A stretch of 48,580 nt of DNA from Chloroflexota bacterium (GCA_018004935.1 JAGNBF010000055.1:1-48580), one strand, 5' to 3'. Shown: positions 16,659 to 27,046, counted from the stretch's first letter. The notes: a model not told the origin generated them from the sequence alone. Numbers and translations: made by a program.

Positions 16659-19600
16659 ATGTTTTTTTCTTCATCTTTGGGTCGTAAACCATTCGCATCT
16701 CTTTTACAACGTATCGGTCAATTATTTGTTCTGGCTCTCTTCATGCTTTTATTGACGCATCAACCCTTAGCCCTTTCGGCGGGGCCACTTGCAGGCACGA
16801 TTAGTGGCAATGTCTTTCGCGATTATGATGCCGATGGGGGAGATGATGGCCCTGCCGAACCCGGTCTGGGGGGAGTGCTTGTCACGGCTACCGACAACGC
16901 CGGTAACATACAGACAGCGACAACCGCTACCGATGGCTCTTACACGATTCCCCTCCTACCAGGGAATTCAGCCCGGGTAGAATTTACGTTGCCGGATAGT
17001 CTGCGCCTTCAGGCAGGGCCGGTCAACGGGGCCTTGGCTGGCTCAACGGTGCAGTTTGTAGACATCTCAGCGGGAAATGTAAGCAATGTGAATGTTGGCT
17101 TCTATAGCCCCTCTGACTATTGTCAGGCGAACCCGGATCTGGTGACAAACTGTTATGTGCAGGGGGATCAGACAGGTGTGGGCACAGTCATTGTGGCGCA
17201 ACCCTATACGGCCAATCAAAATACAAATACCCTGGATGATGATCAATCTGTGGCCAATCAGGTGGGGACGACATATGGTCTGGCTTATATGCGTAGTAGT
17301 GGGACATTGTTCGCGGCCGCGTTCACTAAACGCAACGCCGGTTATGGCCCCACCCTCGCGGGCAATCCTTACTCCGATGGTACCGGCATCATCTACCGCA
17401 TCACCTATGGCGGGGCAAACGATGGCACCCCCTTCCTTGACCTGGACGTTCTCTTTGGCAATAGCAGTCAAACTGGCCTCAACCCTCATACTAACTACCT
17501 GCCCGCCAATGGCGACGCCGACTTCGACCTCGGAGCTTACGCGGCCGTCGGCAAAGTCGCCTTCGGTGATATGGATATGTCCCCCGATGAAAGTACCCTG
17601 TACATCATCAATCTGGCGGACCGCCACCTGTATGAAATTCCAGTAGGAGCGGGGGTTACTCCCCCCACCCAGGCCAGCCAGGTGCGTCACACACCCGTTC
17701 CTGATCCTGGCTGTGTCAATGGGGTAGCCCGTCCCTTTGGTTTGGCCGTTCACAATGGCTTCGTTTACGTTGGTGGCGTCTGTACAGCCGAAAAAGTGGG
17801 CGGCACGGCCGCCGATCTCCTGGCTTACGTCTACCAATTTGACCCCCTCACCGGAACCTATAGCAGTGAACCGGTTTTGCAAAGCCCACTTAATTATGTA
17901 CGCGGTTGTAGTGACATCTGGACGGCCTATCCCTATTATTGCCGGGATGGCATTGCTGGCCTGCTGGCCGAATGGCAACCCTGGCGCGACGCCCTGGATA
18001 CCACCTACCCCGCCGGTTACGATGCCGGGTTTATCGCCCAACCCCAGCCCATTCTCAGTGATATCGAATTTGTCGGTGAGGATATGGTTCTCGCCTTTCG
18101 TGATCGGTTTGGTGATCAAATGGGCAATTATGATCCCGGCCCCACAGAAGCCTTCCCCCCAGGTGGTAATAACATCATTATGCTCCCGGCCGGTGATATT
18201 TTACGCGCCAGCCCCAACCCTTCGGAAACCGGCCATTGGGTAATTGAAAAGGCTGGACAATCCGTCCCGCCCGGTAGCTTTGGCCCTTCGGCCGGAGCCA
18301 ACAACGAACAAGGCCCAGGGGGAGGGGAGTTTTACTACCAGGACAATCTGGGCGGCTCCCATGATGAACTCATCTTTGGCGGTCTGGCTCAAGTTCCATC
18401 CAACCCGGAGATCTCGATGACCGCCTTTGACCCCTGGGATGTATTCACCGGGGGCACGATCCAGTTAAGTAATACAACCGGCGGCCGCGTGCGTGGTTAT
18501 GAAATTTATGCGACAGGTGATTTCCAAAAAGCCAACGGCTTAGGAGATCTGGAAGCCATCTGCGCGGCCGCGCCGCTAGAAATCGGTAATCGGGTCTGGA
18601 TTGACACCAACAACAATGGTCGCCAGGATCCTGACGAAAGCGGCCGCGCCAACGTCACCATTCAGTTATACAGTAACGCCGGTACCCTATTAGACACCGT
18701 CACCACCGATACCAACGGATTATGGCGCTTCACCACCACCGATGGTCTCCAACCCGCCACCGCCTACTACCTCATCATCGATCCCACCGAATTTATTGCC
18801 GGGGGTGATCTCTTCGGTTACTCCGCCACCACTCACCACAGCACCACCGATCCCATAGATAACAACGCCCAGGCCATCACCACCAACGCCCTCGGCGCCC
18901 GCACCGGTATGCTCTACACCACCGGCCCCGTCGGGGCCAACGATCACACCCTTGACTTCGGCTTCACCCCCCTTGTCAGCCTGGGAGATTTCCTCTGGAA
19001 CGACAAAAACAACGATGGTTTATATGACCTGCCTGTACGTCTTGGCGATACCGTCTGGTACGATCTGAATGCGAATGGCCTACAAGACAGCGGCGAAACC
19101 GGCGTCTCCGGTGTAATCGTTGCCTTACATCAGGCAACCGATGCCAACTGTAGCGTCCCCCCCCTCTCCCTGACCCATACCGGTGTAGATGGACGTTACC
19201 TCTTTGATAACTTACCCCCCGGCAACTACTTCGTCTGTTTTGATCTCCTCACCATTCCCCCAGGTTATAGCGTCACCACCAGCAATGTAGGCGGTGACGA
19301 CACCATTGACTCCGATGCCAATACCGTCTCTGGGCAAACAGCCGCCACCGGGGCCTTAACCGCCGGGCAACAAAACCTCACCCTGGATATGGGGCTAACC
19401 GCTACCGGCGTCGTCTCCGTAGGTGATCGCGTCTGGTACGATCTCAATCGGGACGGTATCCAGGATGCCAGCGAAACAACCGGCGTTCCTGGCATTCGTG
19501 TAGAACTGTACCGCAATGGCGAAACTTGTGCGGTCAGCACTCCCAGTGCCAGCACCTACACCAACCAGACCGGCTATTATCAATTTGCCGGTCTGACACC

Positions 19601-22600
19601 GGGTAACTACTTCGTCTGTTTTGATCAAGGCAGTCTGCCCGCCGGGTACGAAATCACCAGCCAAAACCAGGGCGGTGACGACAGCCGCGACTCCGATGCA
19701 GACACCACCACAGGCGTCACCGCTTCTACCGGGGCACTGATTGCCGGACAAAGCAACATGACCCTGGATATGGGTATCCGGGCGACCAATGCCACCACCA
19801 ACAGCCTCGGCGACCGGGTCTGGTTTGATCGCAACCAGGATGGCGACCAGGATGGGGGTACAGAGCCGGGTGTCGCAGGGGTGACCGTTTCGCTCCATCC
19901 GGCAGGCGGCAGTTGCGCGGACATACCACTAGCCGTTACCAGTACCAACAACCAGGGCAACTACCTGTTCACCGGTTTACCCGATGGCAGTTACTTTGTC
20001 TGCTTTGACCTGGACACCATCCCCACCAGCACCCAGGTTACACCCATTAATCAGGGGGGTGATGGCACCCAAGACTCTGATGCCAACAGTACCACCGGCC
20101 AGACAGTTTCAGTGGCTGTTGCCGGGGGCATGAGCAATCTGACGTTGGACATGGGGCTGATTGTTGCCGCCACCGTCACTGTCGGTGATCGAGTCTGGTA
20201 TGATACGAATCGAGATGGTATACAGGATAGCAATGAAAACCAGGGTGTCTCAGGTATCACCGTTGCCCTACAGCCTGATGGTGCCACCTGTACTGACACA
20301 CCTCTGGCAACCACCAGCACCGATAACACCGGTTACTATCTGTTCGCCGGTCTGACGCCAGGGAACTATTTTGTCTGTTTCAATCTGGCGACTTTACCCG
20401 CCGGGTATCAAGTTACCAGCCAAAACCAAGGGGGTAACGATGCCCTGGATTCGGATGCCAGTGCCGTAGACGGAGCCACCGCGCCCACAGGAAATCTGAC
20501 AGCCGGGCAGGTCAACCTGACGCTCGACATGGGTATTCGGGCCACCAATGCCACAACCAACAGCCTGGGCGACCGGGTCTGGTATGATCGGGACCGGGAT
20601 GGGGTACAGGATGCTAACGAAGGGGGAACACACCGGGTACAAGTAACGTTACACCGTTCTACCGATGCCAATTGCAGTGCCACTCCCTTAGCCACTACTA
20701 CAACCAACGAATTGGGCCTCTATCTCTTCAGTGGCCTGCCCGATGGCAGTTATTTCGTCTGTTTTGATCTGACTACCTTACCGGGTGGGTTTGCTGTCAC
20801 CACACAAGGGGCAGGTCCCGGCTCTGGTACGGCCACAGACTCAGATGCGAATACCACAAGCGGCCAAACACCAACGGTGGCGCTGGCGGGTGGGGTCACG
20901 AATACGGATCTGGATATGGGTATTCGTTTGAGCAATGCCGGGGTTGTAGCCGTAGGCGACCGGGTATGGCTGGATAGTGATCGGGACAACGTACAAGATG
21001 TGGGGGAACTGGGTGTGCCGGGTATCCGGGTAGATTTACATACGGGAGCGCCAACTTGCGGCACCACTGCACCCTTCGCGACCACGGTAACGGACGCTCA
21101 GGGGTATTATCTGTTCACCAATCTGCCTGGTAACACCTACCGTGTCTGCTTCCGTCTGCCTGTGCCAACGGGCTTCCAGATTGTAACGATTGACGTGGGT
21201 GGAGATGACCGGGTGGACTCGGATGCCGTCATAGCCACGGGTCTATCGAACACAACTGGGGCTTTGGCCTTGGGGCAGGCGGATTTGACGCTGGACATGG
21301 GGATTCAGTCACCCGCGGCCGCAACGGTAAGCATCGGTAACTTTGTCTGGTACGATCAGGACAACGATGGTATTCAGGATGCCGCTGAGCCAGGCGTACC
21401 CAATGTAAACGTAACCTTATTCAACAGTACCGCGCGGCCGCTGGCCACCACCACCACCGATAACACCGGGGCTTACCTCTTCACCGGGTTACCCGCCGGT
21501 AGTTACTACGTCGTCTTCAACCTCAACACCATCCCCACCGGCTTCCGACCCACCATACCCGGAACGGGCATTGGTTCCGGCTCCGCCACCGATTCTGACG
21601 CCAACCCACGCACTGGCCGCACCAACCTGATTACCCTCATCGCACCGGGATCCAATCTAGACCTGGATATGGGCATTACCGCGCTCACCGTCCGGGTAGG
21701 GGATTTGGGTTGGCTGGATAGTAACCGTGACGGCCTGCAAGATAGCACCGAATTGGGCGTGCCAGGTATCCAGGTGGAGTTATACACCAGTGGTGAAGTA
21801 TGCCGCTGGACTGATGTCTGGACTCATGCCGGAACTCAAGACGAATGGGAATATGGTTCGCCCACCTATTTCACCGCCGTGGCCACTTTTGCGGGCAGTT
21901 GTAACAGTGGCTCATTCTGTTGGGGCACAGACCTGAACAACAGTTATAACAACACAGGGAATCAAGATCTGTACTCCCCGGTTATTCCTATTCCGGTCGG
22001 GGCTACGGCACCAATTACCGTACGCTGGGCACGGGCCTACTCTCTTTCCAATGCCGGAGACACCGTGCAAGGGTTCTATCGCTGTAATGGTGGTGCCTGG
22101 ACAGCCCTCGCGGCCGCGAACGCCGGAGCCGCCAACGTGGCCTGGGGTTTCCAAAATTCCGGGGCCACCTGCGCCCCCGGGCAAAATTTGGAACTCCGCT
22201 TCAACCTCACCTCCGATGCCGCCGGGGGAGCCAACAACGCCGGTTTTTACATTGATGACATCACCATTTTCGATACCCTGGGAACCATCTACAACACCGA
22301 CTTTGAACCAGCCTCTCCCACCAGGAGTTACACCGACAGCAATGGTGCCTACCTGTTCACGGATCAGGCTCCGGGCAACTACTTCACCTGCTTCGCGGTT
22401 AATACACGCCCCAGTAATACCGAAATCACGACGCAAAACGCCGGGGGCAACGACACCCTGGACTCCGATGCCAATACACTTACCGGCGTCACCGCCAACA
22501 CCGGTCTCCTCACTGGGGGTCAGGCCGACCTGACCCTGGATATAGGGGTGCGGACAACGACGGCCAATCAGGTCAGCGTAGGCGACTATGTCTGGTATGA

Positions 22601-25600
22601 CCAAAATGCCAACGGTTTGCAAGAAGCCAATGAAGCAGGTGTGACCGGGGTCAAAGTTACCCTGTTTGAAACCACCAATAGCCGCCCCATTGCCACCACG
22701 ACCACCAACTCCCTGGGGCTGTACCTCTTCAATGGGCTACCAGCCGGTAACTATTACGTCATTTTCGATCTGTCCACCTTACCCGTTGGTTATGTTCCCA
22801 CCACCGCCAACGTGGGAGGCAACGATGCCATTGATTCAGATGCCGCCGTGACCACCGGTCAGACAGCGGCAACCGGGGCAATTGCCGCTCCAGGAAGTAA
22901 CCTTACTCTGGATATGGGCATTATTCCGGCAGGAAATGTGCGTGTGGGCGACCGAGTCTGGCAGGATCAGGACCAGGATGGCCGCCAGGACGAGGCCGAA
23001 CCGGGTGTGCCCGGGGTGACGGTCTATCTGCATAGCCAGAGCCAGAGCGACAGTTGTGCCGATACACCTCTGGGAAGCAGTATCACCAATCAATATGGAT
23101 ATTACCTGTTTGCCAACCTGGCACCGGGTAACTACTTTGTCTGTTTTGATCTGGACAGTCTGCCCGGCGGGTATCAGGTAACAGCGGCTGACACGGAAGC
23201 CGATGATGCTCTGGACAGCGACGCCAATCCTGTGACGGGCCGCACGGCTCCCACAGGTAGCCTCACCAATGGCCGCTTCGATCTGACATTGGATATGGGT
23301 ATCTATAATACGGGCAATGTCACCATAGGGGACACCGTCTGGTATGATGGCAATAACAATGGTCTGCAAGATATTGGCGAAGGGGGTGTAGAGGGGGTAC
23401 GGGTAGAACTGTACCGTAATGGGCAGATTTGCGGCCGCGACTTCCCTCTCGCCGTCACCAGTACAGCCAACAATGGGTCCTACCTCTTCACCAACCTGCC
23501 CACCGGGAGTTACTTCGTCTGCTTTGACCTGGGCACACTCCCCACGGGCTACACCGTCACCACTCCCAACGCCGGAACCGACACCCAAGACTCCGACGCG
23601 GATGCCACCACGGGAGCTACCGCCGCCACCGCCAGCCTCACCACCGGCCAATCAGATCTGACCCTGGACATGGGTATCCGCCAGAGTGCGGCAGGAACCG
23701 TCGCCGTCGGTGATTATGTCTGGTATGACGCGGATCGAGATGGCACCCAGGATGCCGCTGAGGCAGGTGTACCCGGTGTCACCGTTGACCTGCACACCAG
23801 CGGCCAAACCTGCGCCGATGCCCCGGTCAACAGTACCACCACCACCAATACTGGTTATTACCTGTTTAGCGGTTTGGCCGCAGGCAATTACTTCGTCTGT
23901 TTTGATCTGCTAACCCTGCCCACCAACTACATTGTCACCCTACAGAATGCCACCGGTAATGATGGCACGGATTCCGATGCTGACCCCCTCACCGGGCAAA
24001 CAGCCGATACGGGAGCTTTGGCGGCCGGAGAGGTGAACCGTACCCTGGATATGGGTATCTATACCCCGGATCATGAAATTCCTCTGGCTGGGGTGACGGT
24101 ACAACTATATGCCGGGGCAACCCTCTGTGATGGCTCCTCTTACCTCTTGCAGGTTACAAGTGATGCCAATGGCAACTATATCTTCCCAGATTTGCCCGCC
24201 GGTAATTACTATATTCACATTCCCGCCAGCAACTTTGGGGTAGGGCAACCTCTGGAATACATGATCAGCAGTACCGGCAACGACCCGGCCCCGGATCCCG
24301 ATAGCAATGCGTCGAATATAGATGATAACGGCACAGCCATTACAGTGGGGTCTTGTAGCGGTGGCGTCAGTTCTGCCATCACGACTCTGGCTGTGGCCAC
24401 CGAACCGACGGGTGATGGCAACACCGATCCCAACATCCCGGACGTAAGTCACAACCTGACGGTAGACATGGGCTTCTTTGAACCACTCTGCCTGGGTGAT
24501 CTGGTCTGGTTGGATGCGGATAACAGTGGCACCCTGAATGGCACGGAATATGGCCTCAACGGCATTAACCTTAATCTGTACCGGGATGTGAATAATAATG
24601 GCACATTTGAACCAGGCGGAGGGGATGGAGCGGCTATTGCCAACGCCACCACAGCCCAGGTAGGCGGTGTTAATGGTTCTTACAGCTTCTGCACCCTCAT
24701 TCCTGATGATTATTTCATCCATATTCCGGCCACGGAGTTCCAACCGGGTGATCTGCTCTACCTGTTTGGCAGTAGCACGGCGAACAACAACCCGGAAACG
24801 ACGGTCGCTGAGGATGATGACAATGGTACGGATGGCGGTAACGCGGCCGCGAACGGTATCGTCTCTGTCGCCCATGTCACTCTGGCGCTTCAGACTGAAC
24901 CCACCACAGACAACAACACCAATGACAATGGTCGTCGTGATTCCAGCACCAATCAAATGGTTGATTTTGGCGTTTATCGTACCGTTCCCATGGATTATGG
25001 CGACTTGCCTACCACCTACAATAACACCATCCTGGGCGAAAATGGCCCCCGACACACCAGCAATGGTCTGTCATTGGGTCTGGTCTGGGATGCCGATAAC
25101 GATGGGCAAGAGAGCGCGGCCGCGAATGGGGACGACCTCAATGCAGATGATGAAGATGGCGTAGCCTGGAGTGGCAACTGGAGCGATGGCACAGGCGACC
25201 TGACCGTCACCAGCAGTGGAAATGGCTGTTTGAATATCTGGCTCGATTTCACCAATGGCACAGTACTTACGCCGGATGGGGATTTCAATGACACCTATGT
25301 AACCGGGGGAACCTTCCCTGAACATGTGGTGCAAAATCTGGTCGTCATCAGCGGAGCCACACCGGTCAGTTTTAATCTGCCCCTTAACGCGGCTAACAGT
25401 GCTACCTTTAACCTGCGGGCACGCCTGACCCCCCGCGATGCGGGGAACGGTTGTGCGGCCGCAGAGGCCTATGCGGGTGGTAGTGGTGCCAGTGCCACTG
25501 GCTTAGCCACTGGAGGCGAAATTGAGGATTACCAGATACAGTTTGGCCCCACAACAATTTCTCTGCAACAGTTGACAGTGGCGCAATCAGTAGGCGTCGC

Positions 25601-25676
25601 GGCCGCGGTCATGGCTTTGCTCCTGTTGGCAGGCTTTACCGTAGGGCTGATACTGTACCGCCGTCGCGTCCATTAA
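16659..25676 (+). CDS. Giant SdrD-B repeat surface protein (3005 aa)
   Basis: A signal/TM segment covers about 15-42. An SdrD-B-like module follows (ISGNVFRDYDADGGDDG, about 46-110). The propeller-like region (about 150-635) is shared with the 822-aa paralogue. Further SdrD-B modules then follow with the motif GDRVWYD.N.DG.QD..E. Twelve are in tandem at about 795-2468, each 121-129 residues and ending in LTLDMGI. One unit is interrupted by a 170-residue domain (about 1715-1885). Two divergent modules lie at 2468-2780, a GEVED-type domain ends GGEIEDYQIQFG near 2965, and a membrane helix with YRRRVH closes the chain. There is no LPXTG. Asp-rich loops in SdrD-B repeats bind Ca2+ in known proteins. 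It is probably a rod-like stalk on the cell surface. Twelve GCGGCCGC sites. Confidence 0.88.
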   Translation: MFFSSSLGRKPFASLLQRIGQLFVLALFMLLLTHQPLALSAGPLAGTISGNVFRDYDADGGDDGPAEPGLGGVLVTATDNAGNIQTATTATDGSYTIPLLPGNSARVEFTLPDSLRLQAGPVNGALAGSTVQFVDISAGNVSNVNVGFYSPSDYCQANPDLVTNCYVQGDQTGVGTVIVAQPYTANQNTNTLDDDQSVANQVGTTYGLAYMRSSGTLFAAAFTKRNAGYGPTLAGNPYSDGTGIIYRITYGGANDGTPFLDLDVLFGNSSQTGLNPHTNYLPANGDADFDLGAYAAVGKVAFGDMDMSPDESTLYIINLADRHLYEIPVGAGVTPPTQASQVRHTPVPDPGCVNGVARPFGLAVHNGFVYVGGVCTAEKVGGTAADLLAYVYQFDPLTGTYSSEPVLQSPLNYVRGCSDIWTAYPYYCRDGIAGLLAEWQPWRDALDTTYPAGYDAGFIAQPQPILSDIEFVGEDMVLAFRDRFGDQMGNYDPGPTEAFPPGGNNIIMLPAGDILRASPNPSETGHWVIEKAGQSVPPGSFGPSAGANNEQGPGGGEFYYQDNLGGSHDELIFGGLAQVPSNPEISMTAFDPWDVFTGGTIQLSNTTGGRVRGYEIYATGDFQKANGLGDLEAICAAAPLEIGNRVWIDTNNNGRQDPDESGRANVTIQLYSNAGTLLDTVTTDTNGLWRFTTTDGLQPATAYYLIIDPTEFIAGGDLFGYSATTHHSTTDPIDNNAQAITTNALGARTGMLYTTGPVGANDHTLDFGFTPLVSLGDFLWNDKNNDGLYDLPVRLGDTVWYDLNANGLQDSGETGVSGVIVALHQATDANCSVPPLSLTHTGVDGRYLFDNLPPGNYFVCFDLLTIPPGYSVTTSNVGGDDTIDSDANTVSGQTAATGALTAGQQNLTLDMGLTATGVVSVGDRVWYDLNRDGIQDASETTGVPGIRVELYRNGETCAVSTPSASTYTNQTGYYQFAGLTPGNYFVCFDQGSLPAGYEITSQNQGGDDSRDSDADTTTGVTASTGALIAGQSNMTLDMGIRATNATTNSLGDRVWFDRNQDGDQDGGTEPGVAGVTVSLHPAGGSCADIPLAVTSTNNQGNYLFTGLPDGSYFVCFDLDTIPTSTQVTPINQGGDGTQDSDANSTTGQTVSVAVAGGMSNLTLDMGLIVAATVTVGDRVWYDTNRDGIQDSNENQGVSGITVALQPDGATCTDTPLATTSTDNTGYYLFAGLTPGNYFVCFNLATLPAGYQVTSQNQGGNDALDSDASAVDGATAPTGNLTAGQVNLTLDMGIRATNATTNSLGDRVWYDRDRDGVQDANEGGTHRVQVTLHRSTDANCSATPLATTTTNELGLYLFSGLPDGSYFVCFDLTTLPGGFAVTTQGAGPGSGTATDSDANTTSGQTPTVALAGGVTNTDLDMGIRLSNAGVVAVGDRVWLDSDRDNVQDVGELGVPGIRVDLHTGAPTCGTTAPFATTVTDAQGYYLFTNLPGNTYRVCFRLPVPTGFQIVTIDVGGDDRVDSDAVIATGLSNTTGALALGQADLTLDMGIQSPAAATVSIGNFVWYDQDNDGIQDAAEPGVPNVNVTLFNSTARPLATTTTDNTGAYLFTGLPAGSYYVVFNLNTIPTGFRPTIPGTGIGSGSATDSDANPRTGRTNLITLIAPGSNLDLDMGITALTVRVGDLGWLDSNRDGLQDSTELGVPGIQVELYTSGEVCRWTDVWTHAGTQDEWEYGSPTYFTAVATFAGSCNSGSFCWGTDLNNSYNNTGNQDLYSPVIPIPVGATAPITVRWARAYSLSNAGDTVQGFYRCNGGAWTALAAANAGAANVAWGFQNSGATCAPGQNLELRFNLTSDAAGGANNAGFYIDDITIFDTLGTIYNTDFEPASPTRSYTDSNGAYLFTDQAPGNYFTCFAVNTRPSNTEITTQNAGGNDTLDSDANTLTGVTANTGLLTGGQADLTLDIGVRTTTANQVSVGDYVWYDQNANGLQEANEAGVTGVKVTLFETTNSRPIATTTTNSLGLYLFNGLPAGNYYVIFDLSTLPVGYVPTTANVGGNDAIDSDAAVTTGQTAATGAIAAPGSNLTLDMGIIPAGNVRVGDRVWQDQDQDGRQDEAEPGVPGVTVYLHSQSQSDSCADTPLGSSITNQYGYYLFANLAPGNYFVCFDLDSLPGGYQVTAADTEADDALDSDANPVTGRTAPTGSLTNGRFDLTLDMGIYNTGNVTIGDTVWYDGNNNGLQDIGEGGVEGVRVELYRNGQICGRDFPLAVTSTANNGSYLFTNLPTGSYFVCFDLGTLPTGYTVTTPNAGTDTQDSDADATTGATAATASLTTGQSDLTLDMGIRQSAAGTVAVGDYVWYDADRDGTQDAAEAGVPGVTVDLHTSGQTCADAPVNSTTTTNTGYYLFSGLAAGNYFVCFDLLTLPTNYIVTLQNATGNDGTDSDADPLTGQTADTGALAAGEVNRTLDMGIYTPDHEIPLAGVTVQLYAGATLCDGSSYLLQVTSDANGNYIFPDLPAGNYYIHIPASNFGVGQPLEYMISSTGNDPAPDPDSNASNIDDNGTAITVGSCSGGVSSAITTLAVATEPTGDGNTDPNIPDVSHNLTVDMGFFEPLCLGDLVWLDADNSGTLNGTEYGLNGINLNLYRDVNNNGTFEPGGGDGAAIANATTAQVGGVNGSYSFCTLIPDDYFIHIPATEFQPGDLLYLFGSSTANNNPETTVAEDDDNGTDGGNAAANGIVSVAHVTLALQTEPTTDNNTNDNGRRDSSTNQMVDFGVYRTVPMDYGDLPTTYNNTILGENGPRHTSNGLSLGLVWDADNDGQESAAANGDDLNADDEDGVAWSGNWSDGTGDLTVTSSGNGCLNIWLDFTNGTVLTPDGDFNDTYVTGGTFPEHVVQNLVVISGATPVSFNLPLNAANSATFNLRARLTPRDAGNGCAAAEAYAGGSGASATGLATGGEIEDYQIQFGPTTISLQQLTVAQSVGVAAAVMALLLLAGFTVGLILYRRRVH
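19037..24070 (+). repeat. Twelve coding tandem repeats of 363-387 bp
   Basis: Unit anchors (the Gly codon of GDxVW) fall at about 19043, 19422, 19809, 20184, 20568, 20955, 21336, 21699, 22581, 22947, 23328 and 23709. Spacing is 363-387 bp, except 882 bp after 21699, where about 510 bp of foreign coding sequence is nested. All spacings are multiples of 3. The units at 19809 and 20568 share a longer lead (RATNATTNSLGDRVW), pointing to a two-unit duplication. Confidence 0.85.
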
Positions 25677-25715
25677 GAAGCAGGTAAGGATCAAGGATGA
25701 AATTAAGCCCTTCGT

Positions 25716-25880
25716 AGATTTAGTGGGCAGACCCATCCCCCTACGATCCCAGAGGGAACGTCTGAACCAGACGGCGCGGTTTTTCGGGGCCTTCGCCCCG
25801 AAAAACCGCGCCCAGAAAAGTTTCCCACCCCGGGGAACGGGGTCAGAGGTGGGGGTTTCCGGCGACAAACCAGGGAAAAA
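25716..25880. repeat. Family C element with GGCGCGG hairpin, copy 1
   Basis: CCCATCCCCCTACGATCCCA, GAGGGAACG, then a perfect hairpin with 18-bp arms GGCGCGGTTTTTCGGGGC at 25773-25790 and 25795-25812 (loop CTTC), then AAAAGTTTCCCACCCCGGGG and GGTGGGGGTTTCCGGCGACA. Copies are at 26845-27032 and 32118-32245. It follows the giant gene and may also end transcripts, though no U-run is seen. Confidence 0.85.
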
Positions 25881-25886
25881 GATACC

Positions 25887-26759
25887 CTACACCTCAACCG
25901 GCTTTACTTCCACTGGTGTTACCCACAATGAGGTATACCGGGCATCCAGACCTGTCGCCACAATTTTCAGCGTCTTTTTTACCTGGGCAACCCGTTGCCC
26001 AAAAATGATAGGGTTGACGTGATATTTGGCGGCCACTTCTGCTTCCCCAGTTTGCACCATCTCCTGCTCAGCAATCAGATACTCCACAACAGCGGCCCAG
26101 GCCAGGGGAACATCAATGACCGGCTTCCCTTTCGTCCGGAAATCACGCCATAACTGCCGGGCGTTTACCAGGGCCAGAAGGCTATGCCCCTGTTCTTGCA
26201 GGTGAGGTAATAGCAATCGCTCGACCTCATCGGCCAGGGCATCCGCACGAATGGGTAAACGAATGGCCCCCGCCAAAAAGGCCAGGGGCAACACCCAGGG
26301 ATCCGGCGGAACCCCTCGCCCCGATTTAATGAGTTCGTTGTCCAGCAAAATGCCACGAGCACGCGGGGGGGTCATGGGCGCATTAATCTGGCCGGGATTT
26401 ATGTCCAGAACGCGCCATTTGTCCCCCACCCGGCGCAGGCGCACATACACAAAATCCTCTTCACCAACCAGATTGTCTTGACTGACATCGGGCCAGGCAT
26501 ACTCCAGAAAAACATGGCGACCTTTATCGGTCTGGATGGCGTAAGTAAGGGTGGCGTTGTCCCGGTCATACACCGTTTTGAGCAGGATGTCCAGGGCAAT
26601 GGGGCCAAAGAGGGTAAGGATCGCGGCCGCGTTCCCACTGGCCACGATCAGCTTCCGCATTGCTTTCTCGTCTTGGGCAACAGTCGCTTTGAGTAGCTCC
26701 GTAACCACGGGCCACAATTCATTAAAAACAGCATCTTGATTGATAGGTTGACTAGGCAT
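25887..26759 (-). CDS. Unknown protein, 290 aa
   Basis: Start taken at ATG 26759 (MPSQPINQDAVFNELWPVVT). The frame stays open upstream to 26909 only through a family C repeat. No signal peptide or membrane helix. The N-terminal 110 residues mix helix with a small alpha/beta segment (FLEYAWPDVSQ, EDFVYVRLRRVGDKWRVLDI) that resembles SnoaL/NTF2-like tails. The C-terminal part is helical, ending in an HTH-like stretch (GEAEVAAKYHVNPIIFGQRV). It might bind DNA through that stretch, which is only a guess. It lies downstream of the M50 gene on the same strand, 287 bp away across a repeat. One GCGGCCGC site at 26623. Confidence 0.7.
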   Translation of the reverse strand: MPSQPINQDAVFNELWPVVTELLKATVAQDEKAMRKLIVASGNAAAILTLFGPIALDILLKTVYDRDNATLTYAIQTDKGRHVFLEYAWPDVSQDNLVGEEDFVYVRLRRVGDKWRVLDINPGQINAPMTPPRARGILLDNELIKSGRGVPPDPWVLPLAFLAGAIRLPIRADALADEVERLLLPHLQEQGHSLLALVNARQLWRDFRTKGKPVIDVPLAWAAVVEYLIAEQEMVQTGEAEVAAKYHVNPIIFGQRVAQVKKTLKIVATGLDARYTSLWVTPVEVKPVEV

Positions 26760-26844
26760 GGGGCAGAATTGTAACACAACCACCCACACCCTGGCGTAAA
26801 AACAACACCAGTGAGCACGACACCTGTATACTCGCCCAAACGAT

Positions 26845-27032
26845 CCCATCCCCCTGCGATCCCAGAGGGAAGGGAGAACTCCAACGGCGCGGTTTTTCAG
26901 GGCCTTCACCCCGAAAAACCGCGCCTGGAAAGTTCCCCGCCCCTGGGGGTGGGGGCTACGGATATACCCGACGCGGCGATAATATGACAGGGCGATACGG
27001 CGAAAAAATGTTAGATTATGCCCGTTGACAGC
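26845..27032. repeat. Family C/H element with GGCGCGG hairpin, copy 2
   Basis: ATCCCATCCCCCTGCGATCC, then the hairpin at 26886-26925 (one mismatch per arm), then GTTCCCCGCCCCTGGGGGTG, then the family H end GCGGCGATAATATGACAGGG to TTAGATTATGCCCGTTGAC. It fills the gap between the M50 gene and the 290-aa gene. Confidence 0.8.
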
Positions 27033-27046
27033 ATAGGTTTCCCGCC

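Noticed and set aside
25630-25676. LPXTG sortase signal at the C-terminus of the giant protein
   Set aside because: There is a membrane helix and an Arg-rich tail, but no LPXTG or similar motif before it.
26760-26909. N-terminal extension of the 290-aa protein
   Set aside because: Encoded by a family C repeat and upstream spacer. ATG 26759 gives a sensible start.
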